Source: Bacillota bacterium
Lineage (GTDB): Bacteria > Bacillota > Clostridia > Acetivibrionales > DSM-1351
Length of the DNA: 12,500 nucleotides
NCBI GenBank assembly: GCA_023417285.1
Contig: JAEZFR010000488.1
Coordinates: 1-12,500 of the forward strand
Direction: 5' to 3'
The translations under genes were made by a program, and so were the position numbers. Numbering within the stretch: position 1 is the first letter of the stretch; each line of letters begins with the position of its first letter. Below the pieces are notes generated by a model. That model searched no databases. It was not told where the DNA came from and worked only from the letters and a program-made list of their open reading frames with translations. Below are positions 1 through 7,304 of the stretch, in pieces.

Positions 1-19
1 CCTTAATTCATATTTAGTA

Positions 20-39
20 AATAGCCATATCCAGCTATT
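20..39. repeat. Short inverted repeat after the XRE gene
   Basis: AATAGC at 20-25 and GCTATT at 34-39 form a 6-bp inverted repeat with an 8-base loop, shortly after the XRE stop codon on the minus strand. No T-run follows on either strand, so this is at best a weak terminator. The rest of positions 1-54 shows nothing else. Confidence 0.25.
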
Positions 40-54
40 GTATAAAACTTGCTT

Positions 55-258
55 TTATTTCACATATTCCAAGATATCACTAGGCTGGCATTCCAGAACT
101 TCGCATATCTTTTCTAATGTGGAGAATCGGATAGCCTTTGCTTTATTTGTTTTGAGAATAGATAGATTTGCCTGAGTTATTCCTATCTTCTCAGCCAGCT
201 CATTAGATGAAATTTTGCGTTTGGCCATTATAACATCCAAATTAACTATTATGGGCAT
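55..258 (-). CDS. Small XRE/Cro-type transcriptional regulator (YozG-like)
   Basis: A 67-residue protein that is essentially one helix-turn-helix domain and probably binds DNA as a dimer in the cytoplasm. The HTH spans about residues 15-45 (SSNELAEKIGITQANLSIL), followed by a helix with ICEVLECQPSDILEY, the usual end of this compact subfamily. It opens with MPIIVNLDVIMAKRK, typical of B. subtilis YozG-like regulators. The start is supported by a TAGGAGGA ribosome binding site about 6 bases upstream. It lies 17 bases behind the DUF2975 membrane protein gene, and the pair is conserved as yoaS-yozG in Bacillus. This implies co-transcription and probably a functional link, such as control of or by the membrane protein. 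The family is certain; the target is unknown, with autoregulation a reasonable inference. Confidence 0.9.
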   Translation of the reverse strand: MPIIVNLDVIMAKRKISSNELAEKIGITQANLSILKTNKAKAIRFSTLEKICEVLECQPSDILEYVK

Positions 259-275
259 ATATTAGTCCTCCTAAA

Positions 276-722
276 TTAAACCGTAAAATCACTTTCTTCT
301 TTCAACTCAACAGCCTGCGCAAACACATTTTTTAGCACTCGCAATATAAGTCCAAAAAAAGCAGCCGCAAAACCGATTAGTAGAAATAGTACATAATAAT
401 ATCCCGATACCAAACAAATAAGTGAAACAACGAAGCAGCACCAAGAAAGTATTCTAAGGTATTGTACGTTCCGTGCCACAAAGACCAGACCTTTTCTTAT
501 ATTTAATATTATTCTGTCAAGGCATATAAGTACCCCAAACGCCGGTACCAAACATGAATAAAGCGTTATTAGCAATGGCGTTAAAAAAACCGTACTTTTT
601 CCAGTGTAGTTAATATATAAGCTGATTAGCCACGGAAGTGTAAAGATAGATGCCACAGCTAGCAAAAAAAGCACTCTAACCAAAATAAATGACAGTAAGA
701 TCGATTTGGGTTTGTTCCACAT
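276..722 (-). CDS. DUF2975 family integral membrane protein (YoaS-like)
   Basis: A 148-residue hydrophobic protein with four predicted membrane helices, at about residues 10-35, 45-67, 90-110 and 112-132. The central loop LDRIILNIRKGLVFVARNV and the C-terminal LRVLKNVFAQAVELKEESD are characteristic of DUF2975. No enzymatic function is established for the family. The start is backed by a GGAGGT site about 6 bases upstream. It is the first gene of a two-gene unit with the XRE regulator. DUF2975/XRE pairs are common in Firmicutes, which suggests a membrane component paired with a small transcription factor. What it senses cannot be read from the sequence. It has its own promoter (860-888) and a leader of about 130 bases containing repeated AGTAWCTAT elements. 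Confidence 0.88.
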   Translation of the reverse strand: MWNKPKSILLSFILVRVLFLLAVASIFTLPWLISLYINYTGKSTVFLTPLLITLYSCLVPAFGVLICLDRIILNIRKGLVFVARNVQYLRILSWCCFVVSLICLVSGYYYVLFLLIGFAAAFFGLILRVLKNVFAQAVELKEESDFTV

Positions 723-755
723 ACATAAACCTCCATATAAAATTTAATAAAATTT

Positions 756-850
756 ATAGTTATGTAATTACTAGCTCATAGTTACTACACAAGCTCAATA
801 TAGATACTCTATAGTTACTGATAGATACTCACCTATTACATAGTTACTAT
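756..850 (-). repeat. Helically phased array of AGTAWCTAT elements in the DUF2975 leader
   Basis: On the minus strand the 9-mer AGTAACTAT occurs at 840-848, 811-819 and 778-786, and the variant AGTATCTAT at 821-829 and 800-808. A poorer match (7 of 9) lies at 756-764. Start-to-start spacings are 22, 22, 11, 10 and 19 bases, close to one or two DNA turns, so the sites would face the same side of the helix. The outermost copy extends to the palindrome ATAGTAACTAT (840-850). The array begins just after the inferred transcription start and ends about 35-55 bases before the DUF2975 start codon. This suggests an operator array, or a repeated element in the RNA leader. Confidence 0.7.
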
Positions 851-859
851 ACACTCCAA

Positions 860-888
860 ATTATAACAGCATGTTTATTAAAAAGCAA
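860..888 (-). promoter_or_regulatory. Sigma-A-like promoter of the DUF2975-XRE unit
   Basis: On the minus strand TTGCTT (883-888) is followed after exactly 17 bases by the consensus -10 TATAAT (860-865). The predicted transcript starts near 853 and runs through the AGTAWCTAT array into the DUF2975 gene. Confidence 0.7.
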
Positions 889-903
889 TATAATTTTATT
901 GAT

Positions 904-925
904 AAACAATAAATTTTTATTGTTT
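904..925. repeat. Perfect AT-rich inverted repeat upstream of the DUF2975 promoter
   Basis: AAACAATAAA (904-913) and TTTATTGTTT (916-925) are perfect 10-bp arms around two bases, about 15 bases upstream of the -35 box. A further TTTATTG lies just before it (about 893-899). It could be a binding site for an activator or repressor, or merely AT-rich upstream-element DNA. Confidence 0.4.
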
Positions 926-1002
926 GTTATAGTTGATATGATATTAAACATCATTGGAAGTATAACAGCTTATGGTATTTATTTGATAATAAAACATATC
1001 TT

Positions 1003-1044
1003 AATAAAGCAAACAAGGACAGATTCTGATGGAATCTGCCCTTG
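1003..1044 (-). terminator. Rho-independent terminator after eno
   Basis: Read on the minus strand, CAAGGGCAGATTC (1044-1032) pairs with GAATCTGTCCTTG (1026-1014). This gives a 13-bp stem with one G-U pair and a 5-base loop, followed by TTTGCTTTATT. It lies about 110 bases after the eno stop. The G-U pair becomes an A-C mismatch on the plus strand, which supports minus-strand function. It closes the glycolytic cluster and separates it from the DUF2975 promoter. Confidence 0.8.
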
Positions 1045-1152
1045 CTATACTACAACGCTTAAAGTCAATTAACTGCTTAAGCTTCATTTATTAGAGTTTT
1101 GCTATTTAAGTGATAAAACTTATGCTACTTATAGATAAGAGCTTCACTTTTT

Positions 1153-2451
1153 TTATTGTTCTAGATTGAACCAAGCCTTAAGTCCTGGGTACTCTGCAAT
1201 CTCCCCTAGTTCCTCTTCAATCCTTAAAAGTTGGTTATATTTCGCAACTCTGTCTGTACGTGAAGGCGCACCAGTTTTGATCTGACCAGAATTTGTTGCC
1301 ACAGCTATATCTGCAATTGTTGCATCCTCAGTTTCACCTGAACGATGTGAGGTAACAGCTGTATATCCAGCCCTATTTGCCATCTGGATAGCATCTAGTG
1401 TTTCAGTGAGAGTTCCTATCTGATTTACCTTTATGAGAATTGAGTTTGCAACACCCATATTAATACCCTTTGATAGTCTCTTTGTATTAGTAACAAAAAG
1501 GTCGTCCCCAACAAGCTGAATCTTCTTGCCTAGTTTTTCAGTCAGCAACTTCCAACCTTCCCAATCCTCTTCTGATACGCCGTCCTCAAGAGAAATAATA
1601 GGATACTTGTTTGCAAGGTCAGCCCAATAGTCAACCATTTCTTCTCTAGTCTTTCTGATATTGGTTTTCCAGAAGAAGTAGGTTCCATCTTCTTGATACA
1701 TCTCTGTTGCAGCAGCATCAATAGCAATTCTGAAATCGTCTCCAGGCTTATATCCAGCCTTTTGAACAGCTTCAAGAATAACCTGTATTGCTTGTTCATC
1801 TGTTTCAAGATTTGGTGCAAATCCACCTTCATCTCCTACAGCAGTACTCAGCCCCTTAGATGACAGTACCTTTTTCAAATTGTGAAAAACTTCTGCACAC
1901 ATGCGAAGTGCTTCTTTAAAGCTCTTTGCACCTACTGGCATTATCATGAATTCCTGTATATTAACACTGTTGTCAGCATGCTTTCCGCCATTTATAATGT
2001 TCATCATTGGAACAGGGAGAGTTTTTGCATTAACTCCACCAATGTACTGATACAAGCCAAGTCCTAATGCTTCAGCTGCAGCCTTTGCAGTTGCAAGGGA
2101 CACACCCAGTATGGCATTTGCACCTAATTTTTCTTTATTTGGAGTACCGTCTAGTTCAATCATGAGCGTATCAATTGCTGCCTGATCAAAAACATTCATG
2201 CCTTCAACTTCAGCAGCAATAATATCATTTACGTTATTAACCGCATTTTGAACCCCTTTACCCAGGTAACGATCCTTGTCACCATCTCTTAGCTCTATAG
2301 CCTCAAATGCTCCAGTAGAAGCACCTGATGGAACAGAAGCTCGGCCAATATAGCCACCTTCTGCAATTACCTCTACCTCAACAGTCGGATTCCCTCTGGA
2401 ATCTATAATTTCACGTGCAAAAACACTCTCAATAGCAACATATTGCTTCAT
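1153..2451 (-). CDS. eno: Enolase (phosphopyruvate hydratase)
   Basis: A 432-residue cytoplasmic enzyme converting 2-phosphoglycerate to phosphoenolpyruvate with Mg2+; the length matches bacterial enolases. The N-terminal domain has AREIIDSRGNPTVEVEV and the substrate loop SGASTGAFEA. The barrel carries the catalytic Glu in GDEGGFAPN and the metal ligands in RIAIDAAATEMY, ISLEDGVSEEDW and LVGDDLFVTN. The catalytic Lys is in ILIKVNQIGTLTET, and SHRSGETED follows. All key residues are present. The start MKQYVAIE is supported by GGGAG with about 6 bases of spacing. It follows the HD-domain gene by 175 bases, in the same direction as pgk and gpmI, and ends before a clear terminator. Whether it is read from upstream genes or from its own promoter is unclear. 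Confidence 0.98.
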   Translation of the reverse strand: MKQYVAIESVFAREIIDSRGNPTVEVEVIAEGGYIGRASVPSGASTGAFEAIELRDGDKDRYLGKGVQNAVNNVNDIIAAEVEGMNVFDQAAIDTLMIELDGTPNKEKLGANAILGVSLATAKAAAEALGLGLYQYIGGVNAKTLPVPMMNIINGGKHADNSVNIQEFMIMPVGAKSFKEALRMCAEVFHNLKKVLSSKGLSTAVGDEGGFAPNLETDEQAIQVILEAVQKAGYKPGDDFRIAIDAAATEMYQEDGTYFFWKTNIRKTREEMVDYWADLANKYPIISLEDGVSEEDWEGWKLLTEKLGKKIQLVGDDLFVTNTKRLSKGINMGVANSILIKVNQIGTLTETLDAIQMANRAGYTAVTSHRSGETEDATIADIAVATNSGQIKTGAPSRTDRVAKYNQLLRIEEELGEIAEYPGLKAWFNLEQ

Positions 2452-2626
2452 AATTATCTCCCTTCTTATTAACCAGCATTCAATTCTAGAATATTATAGA
2501 AAAAAACAATTGTAAAATTATTTCCAATGCATACTATTCTAAATATTCCATATAATTTTTATATTACCCCAAAACCAGGCCCCCTACACAAAAAATTTAT
2601 TACTTTTTAATATTTCTATACTCATC

Positions 2627-4522
2627 TCAAATTCCAATTATTTTATGGTATTCATTTGTCGCAAAGTTATCCGTCATGCCTGAAATATGATCTATTATAC
2701 AATGTAGCAGCAGATCAAATTTTTGAGCATAAATATTGTCTTCTTTGTCCAACTCATTTGCTGGGTTAAATGTATATTCTTTTATACGTTCTAACTCACT
2801 AGATATTAACGAAATTTCACTATCACGAAAATCGATAACATCAAGCTTTTTCCTTTTAAATTCCTTAAACAAACGTCTTAATGCGCTATCAGGAAGCAGT
2901 TTAGGGGAATTCAAGTACGCCTTAAAAAGAGTTATTATTATTTTTTCACTTGTATCATCGAACATTACAACATCATAGCTATTAATAACTTTTTTTGAAA
3001 TTTCACTCTCCAAATATTCTACGATGAATTTAGTATTTGGACTAAAATCAATTACCAAATCCTTAATTCTAGTATCTTCTAAGAATAACCTATCACTATC
3101 ATCATATTCTTCTATCTTTTGGAGAGAATTCTGTACAACATCTTTAATTAGATATCCTATTATTGAGGATACTAACTCTGCCCTAATAACATTATGTTGA
3201 TCTATAAAGTAGAATCCTTCCATGTCTTGTTGATCAGCCTTTTCTCTCACTATTTTTGTTAATTCCTTTAATGGCCCCAACTTCTTAATTCTACATATCT
3301 CCTCAAATTCAGCATAAGACAAAAGCTTTGATGCAAAAGCATCATCTAAATCATGTCCACGTTGTGCAATTTCATCTGCAATTCTTACAATTTGCCCTTC
3401 TAGCGTAGTTGGATACTTATACTGTAAAAATAACATATCTTTATTCCCATTTATAATAAAGTCCTCCATTATTACACAATAATGATCGCACGAATCTTTA
3501 ACACATTTTATACCTTTGGGACAACATTTCGTATGTTTAAGAACACCTTCTAACACTTGATATGATAAATTTAAACCCTCGAAGCCAATATATTTTTCTT
3601 CTAAAAATGTAAGTACTCTTACCCCATGAAAGTTATGTTTGAATCTCCTGCTTTCTTGCATAGCTTTTGGCAACCTTTTAATCTCTTTATCCAGTAGCAT
3701 TTGCAGCGTTCTTTCTCCTTGATGGCCAAAGGGGGTATGTCCTAAATCATGAGCCAATGCTATTGCTTCAGTTAGATCCTCATTTAGATTTAGCAACCGT
3801 GCAATTCCTCTAGAAATTTGAGTTACTTCAAGCGTATGAGTCATTCTTGTTCTAAAGTGATCACCTTTTTTAGATGTGAATATTTGAGCCTTATCTACTA
3901 ACCGTCTAAAAGCTTTAGAGTGTAGTATTCTCTCTCGATCCCGTTGAAATTCAGCCCTTTGTTCTTTAAAGTCTTTATTTTGGGAGTGGAAAGGTCTAAT
4001 ACAGTCACTATTCTTTTGACTCAACTTTCCTATTGGATCATTAGAATGAGCCTTATAAACTTTCTTATAGCTAAAGTCTTCTTTACTTTTAGATAATGAG
4101 TCAAGTAGTTTTCTATATAGAGCTATTGAGGTTTCAGTGATAACATAACAGCCTTTATTAAAATCATCTTTTAAATCTATTCCAGCACTATATACAAAAT
4201 TATCAATTACAAGTTTTGATTGCGATCTATATTCTATTATATACTTTAAATTATAATTACCTGGTACCCTTGGGGATTCTATAAAACATCCTTTTCCCAC
4301 AAAAATCTCATATGGTTTATACTTTTCGTCCATATTTTCAAAAAGGACAAATACAACGTTCAATTCTGACAAGGCAGTTAAATGCTTAATACAATTTTGA
4401 TCTAAGTCTACAATGTTATAATATTTTTCTTCTGATTTATTTATGCTCTCCACTATTCTTTCTATAATTTCTCTACTATCCCTCAATACTTTAACTATTA
4501 TAAATTCCTCATTATAAATCAT
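2627..4522 (-). CDS. Long HD-domain dGTP triphosphohydrolase-like protein
   Basis: About 631 residues. The core resembles Dgt-type dNTPases, which hydrolyse dNTPs to nucleoside and triphosphate. Counting from the alternative upstream Met (4555): RDRERILHSKAFRRL is at 206-219, the first metal His in RTRMTHTLE is H240, the HD pair in AHDLGHTPFGHQGE is H269-D270, and the last Asp in RIADEIAQRGHD is D394. The catalytic set is therefore complete. Unusual features are an N-terminal region of about 180 residues that I do not recognise, a Cys cluster (C344, C345, C351, C356, C360) inside the HD domain, and a long C-terminal region; many Firmicute homologues are nearer 330-450 residues. Start: the Met at 4522 has GAGGAG six bases upstream, whereas the Met at 4555 has AAGG only two bases away, so I prefer 4522. 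It lies between gpmI and eno with its own promoter candidate. The substrate is unproven. Confidence 0.85.
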   Translation of the reverse strand: MIYNEEFIIVKVLRDSREIIERIVESINKSEEKYYNIVDLDQNCIKHLTALSELNVVFVLFENMDEKYKPYEIFVGKGCFIESPRVPGNYNLKYIIEYRSQSKLVIDNFVYSAGIDLKDDFNKGCYVITETSIALYRKLLDSLSKSKEDFSYKKVYKAHSNDPIGKLSQKNSDCIRPFHSQNKDFKEQRAEFQRDRERILHSKAFRRLVDKAQIFTSKKGDHFRTRMTHTLEVTQISRGIARLLNLNEDLTEAIALAHDLGHTPFGHQGERTLQMLLDKEIKRLPKAMQESRRFKHNFHGVRVLTFLEEKYIGFEGLNLSYQVLEGVLKHTKCCPKGIKCVKDSCDHYCVIMEDFIINGNKDMLFLQYKYPTTLEGQIVRIADEIAQRGHDLDDAFASKLLSYAEFEEICRIKKLGPLKELTKIVREKADQQDMEGFYFIDQHNVIRAELVSSIIGYLIKDVVQNSLQKIEEYDDSDRLFLEDTRIKDLVIDFSPNTKFIVEYLESEISKKVINSYDVVMFDDTSEKIIITLFKAYLNSPKLLPDSALRRLFKEFKRKKLDVIDFRDSEISLISSELERIKEYTFNPANELDKEDNIYAQKFDLLLHCIIDHISGMTDNFATNEYHKIIGI

Positions 4523-4528
4523 AAAATA

Positions 4529-4534
4529 CTCCTC
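4529..4534 (-). promoter_or_regulatory. Ribosome binding site that decides the HD-gene start
   Basis: GAGGAG on the minus strand, six bases before the ATG at 4522. The in-frame ATG 33 bases upstream (4555) has only a badly spaced AAGG, so translation most likely begins at 4522. Confidence 0.65.
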
Positions 4535-4590
4535 ACCATATATATTTATAGTCATTACCTTAATGTGTTGTTTGAATATATTACCATAAA

Positions 4591-4621
4591 ATTATAACAT
4601 ATTTGTCCTTATTTGTTACAA
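4591..4621 (-). promoter_or_regulatory. Candidate promoter of the HD-domain gene, with a palindrome
   Basis: The minus strand has an extended -10, TGTTATAAT (TATAAT at 4591-4596), with TTGTAA 19 bases upstream (4616-4621). The spacing is long, but the extended -10 compensates. The perfect 12-bp palindrome AAAAGTACTTTT (4620-4631) overlaps the upstream edge and could be an operator. The rest of the 300-base gap between gpmI and this gene holds the gpmI terminator and otherwise nothing I recognise. Confidence 0.5.
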
Positions 4622-4709
4622 AAGTACTTTTAAACATATTATATGCAGCTAGCTTCGGTACTTTTATGGAGTCTTTTAGTATAATAGTTCTCTCTGCCTT
4701 CGTTAGTAC

Positions 4710-4758
4710 AAAAAAATAGCCGTAGCTTTATCAGTTTATTGACATTTGCCACGACTAT
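4710..4758 (-). terminator. Rho-independent terminator after gpmI
   Basis: On the minus strand ATAGTCGTGGC (4758-4748) pairs with GCTACGGCTAT (4726-4716) through 11 positions, including two G-U pairs. The loop is 21 bases and a run of seven Ts follows. It lies about 70 bases after the gpmI stop, so the HD-domain gene and eno probably depend on other promoters or on readthrough. Confidence 0.72.
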
Positions 4759-4829
4759 ATTTTCTATACTACACATATTTCCATATCTAGGTTTAATAGA
4801 AGTTATAAACGAATGAACTATTTCATAAT

Positions 4830-6365
4830 TTACTTATCCAAAAGACTTTCTCCGCTCATCTCTTCAGGCTTTTCAATTCCAAGTATGTCAAGTATTGTTG
4901 GTGCAAGGTCAGCTAGCTTACCGCTCTTTAGCTTTGCATCCCCTAAGCCTATTCCTATCAGAGGAACGTCAAAGGTAGTATGTGCAGTAAATGCTCCGCC
5001 ATTTTCATAGTCAATCATCTGCTCAGCATTACCATGGTCAGCAGTGATTAGCACCACGCCATTTTGTGCTTTAACAGCTTCAACAACCTTACCAGCACAT
5101 TCATCCACTGCTTCAACAGCAGCCTTTGCAGCATCAAACACGCCTGTATGACCAACCATGTCACAGTTTGCGAAGTTGAGTATTATTACATCATACTCCT
5201 TTGAGTTGATTCTCTTAACAGCTTCTTCCGCAACTTCATATGCGCTCATTTCTGGCTTAAGATCGTATGTTGCAACCCTGGGTGAAGGAATAAGTGCTCT
5301 GTCTTCACCCTCATACTGAGTTTCAACTCCACCGTTGAAAAAGAAGGTTACGTGAGCATACTTTTCAGTCTCAGCTATTCTAAGCTGTCTCAAGCCTTTT
5401 CTGCTGATATATTCACCAAATGTATTTTCTAAGGTTTGTGGCTTAAATGCAACAACTACGTTTGGCATAGTCTTGTCATACTGTGTCATACATACAAAAT
5501 AGAGTGGGAAGAACCCATTTCCTCTTTCAAAGCCATTAAAGTCAGGGTCTACAAAAGTTCTGGTTATTTCTCTTGCTCTATCTGGTCTGAAGTTGAAGAA
5601 TATTACTGAGTCATTTGCACCAATTGTAGCTACCGGCTTACCATCTTCTACAATAACAGTAGGCTTTACGAACTCATCATACTCTGATCTTGCAAAGGAT
5701 TCTTCAACAGCCTTTACTGCACAGCATGCTGTCAGACCCTTTCCCAGTACCATTGCATCATATGCCTGTTGAACTCTTTCCCAACGATTATCTCTATCCA
5801 TTGAGTAATATCTTCCCATAACAGATGCTATTTTACCAACACCAATTTCCTTCAGTTTAGCTTCCAGCTCCTCAGTGTATACCTTTGAGCTATCAGGTGG
5901 AACGTCTCTTCCATCATAGAAGCAATGAATAAATACATCCCTCAATCCATTTTTCTTTGCCATTTCAACAAGTCCATATAGATGTGAATTGTGGCTATGA
6001 ACTCCGCCATCAGACAAAAGACCAAATAAATGAAGCTTTGTTCCGTGCTTTTTGCAGTTTTCAACCGCTGCCAAAAATTCTTCTTTGTCGAAGAAGTCAC
6101 CATCTTCAATAGATTTTGTTATACGGGTAAGCTCCTGATACACAATTCTACCAGCTCCAATGTTGGTATGTCCAACCTCAGAGTTGCCCATCTGCCCTTT
6201 AGGAAGACCAACTGCCATACCACTAGTGTGAATAAGAGTATTTGTATAGTTAGCCATGTAGCTGTCAAGATTTGGAGTATTTGCAGCCTCTATTGCATTT
6301 CCCTCCATCTTAGGGTTTTTGCCATAGCCATCTAGAATCATCAATGTAACTAGTCTTTTTTCCAT
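4830..6365 (-). CDS. gpmI: 2,3-bisphosphoglycerate-independent phosphoglycerate mutase
   Basis: A 511-residue cytoplasmic Mn2+-dependent enzyme interconverting 3- and 2-phosphoglycerate; the length is standard for iPGM. The alkaline-phosphatase fold opens with LMILDGYG (metal Asp), then the phosphoserine site GQMGNSEVGHTNIGAGR. Substrate residues follow in HSHNSHL, YDGRDVPPDS, MGRYYSMDRDNRWER and FNFRPDRARE, then the Lys of ETEKYAHVTFFFNGG. The remaining metal ligands are in NCDMVGHTG, ITADHGNAEQM and AHTTFDVPLI. Nothing essential is missing. The start is supported by AAGGAGGT five bases upstream. It lies 225 bases behind tpiA, and a terminator hairpin sits in its leader, so its expression may be separated from, or attenuated relative to, pgk/tpiA. 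Confidence 0.98.
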   Translation of the reverse strand: MEKRLVTLMILDGYGKNPKMEGNAIEAANTPNLDSYMANYTNTLIHTSGMAVGLPKGQMGNSEVGHTNIGAGRIVYQELTRITKSIEDGDFFDKEEFLAAVENCKKHGTKLHLFGLLSDGGVHSHNSHLYGLVEMAKKNGLRDVFIHCFYDGRDVPPDSSKVYTEELEAKLKEIGVGKIASVMGRYYSMDRDNRWERVQQAYDAMVLGKGLTACCAVKAVEESFARSEYDEFVKPTVIVEDGKPVATIGANDSVIFFNFRPDRAREITRTFVDPDFNGFERGNGFFPLYFVCMTQYDKTMPNVVVAFKPQTLENTFGEYISRKGLRQLRIAETEKYAHVTFFFNGGVETQYEGEDRALIPSPRVATYDLKPEMSAYEVAEEAVKRINSKEYDVIILNFANCDMVGHTGVFDAAKAAVEAVDECAGKVVEAVKAQNGVVLITADHGNAEQMIDYENGGAFTAHTTFDVPLIGIGLGDAKLKSGKLADLAPTILDILGIEKPEEMSGESLLDK

Positions 6366-6394
6366 TATTTACCTCCTTAAGTATTGCAAACTAT

Positions 6395-6431
6395 TTAAAA
6401 ACTGACCCCCCAGAACTAACCGGAGGGTCAG
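6395..6431 (-). terminator. Terminator or attenuator hairpin between tpiA and gpmI
   Basis: On the minus strand CTGACCCTCC (6431-6422) pairs with GGGGGGTCAG (6411-6402), a 10-bp GC-rich stem with one G-U pair and a 10-base loop, followed by TTTTT. It ends only about 30 bases before the gpmI start codon. It therefore terminates the pgk/tpiA message, and if gpmI is transcribed from further upstream it would act in its leader. Confidence 0.8.
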
Positions 6432-6468
6432 AATAAACTAATATATTAATAAAGTCTTGCTTATCAGC

Positions 6469-6510
6469 ATTATCAATTAATTATCTATATATGACTGATT
6501 AATTGATAAT
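6469..6510. repeat. Perfect 12-bp inverted repeat in the tpiA-gpmI gap
   Basis: ATTATCAATTAA (6469-6480) and TTAATTGATAAT (6499-6510) are perfectly complementary arms around 18 bases. There is no T-run, so it is not a classical terminator; it may be an operator or an RNA-stabilising stem. Closer to tpiA, CTTGATATC is directly repeated at 6552-6560 and 6580-6588, the latter within the palindrome TTGATATCAA. Confidence 0.5.
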
Positions 6511-6590
6511 CTGCATATCCATGATATATTACTATAATTATGCTCTACATTCTTGATATCTTGCAACTACACTTAAATGCTTGATATCAA

Positions 6591-7304
6591 TTATGCTTTA
6601 GCAATTACAGCAAAGTCATCTGATTTGAGGCTCGCTCCGCCAACAAGTCCACCATCAATATCGGACATTGCAAACAAGTCTTTTGCGTTTGCAGCATTTA
6701 CGCTACCGCCGTACTGAATTCTAACGTGTTGAGCAACTTCTTCGCCATATAATTCTTGAACAAGCTCTCTGATAATTGTACAAACTTCATTTGCCTGTTC
6801 GTTTGTAGCAGTCTTACCAGTGCCTATAGCCCAAATTGGTTCATATGCTATAACAGACTTCTTAACCTGTTCATCGCTTAAGCCAAGCAGAGCAACCTTG
6901 ATCTGATATCTGATATGATCAGCAGTTACGCCCTGTTCTCTCTGAGTGAGAGTTTCACCACAGCAGATAATAGGAGTCATGCCATACTTAAATATTGCAT
7001 GAGCCTTCTTGTTAATCATTTCATTTGTTTCACCAAAATATTCTCTTCTCTCTGAGTGACCGATAATTACATAGTCAACTCCAAGGTCAGCAAGCATTGG
7101 ACCTGAAACTTCACCAGTATAAGCACCCTTTTCTTCCCAATGCATATTCTGTGCAGCAACCTTTATGTTTGAACCCTTACAAGCTTCAACAACTGCAGGT
7201 AAGCAAATAAATGGAACGCCAACTACTACTTCATTCTCAGCGTCAGCTACCTTTGGCTTGAGCTCATTGATGAAAGCAACAGCTTCTGTTGCAGTCTTGT
7301 TCAT
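6591..7304 (-). CDS. tpiA: Triosephosphate isomerase lacking its first strand and active-site Lys unless the upstream amber codon is read through
   Basis: Interconverts dihydroxyacetone phosphate and glyceraldehyde 3-phosphate in the cytoplasm. From the first Met (7304) it has 237 residues. The catalytic His is H83 in IIGHSERREYFGE, the catalytic Glu is E155 in VIAYEPIWAIGTGKTA, and the phosphate-binding segments IQYGGSV and GGLVGGASL are intact. The family normally starts about 12 residues earlier with AGNWKMNKT, which holds the active-site Asn and Lys. Here the codons before the Met are GGA AAC TAG AAG, so Asn and Lys are encoded but lie on the far side of, or directly next to, an in-frame TAG. 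The first Met has only a weak GGAA site. The frame is the same as pgk, and reading through TAG would give one Pgk-TIM protein of about 646 residues. A broken gene or a sequence error is the alternative. Confidence 0.88.
   Translation of the reverse strand: MNKTATEAVAFINELKPKVADAENEVVVGVPFICLPAVVEACKGSNIKVAAQNMHWEEKGAYTGEVSGPMLADLGVDYVIIGHSERREYFGETNEMINKKAHAIFKYGMTPIICCGETLTQREQGVTADHIRYQIKVALLGLSDEQVKKSVIAYEPIWAIGTGKTATNEQANEVCTIIRELVQELYGEEVAQHVRIQYGGSVNAANAKDLFAMSDIDGGLVGGASLKSDDFAVIAKA

Noticed and set aside
1542..1832. Minus-strand 96-codon frame inside eno
   Set aside because: It lies wholly within the intact eno gene in another frame and has no recognisable product.
2483..2498. TATAAT with an adjacent ATTCTAGAAT palindrome before eno, as an eno promoter
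   Set aside because: No acceptable -35 element occurs at 16-19 bases, and TATAAT arises easily in this AT-rich gap. An eno promoter remains possible but is not supported.
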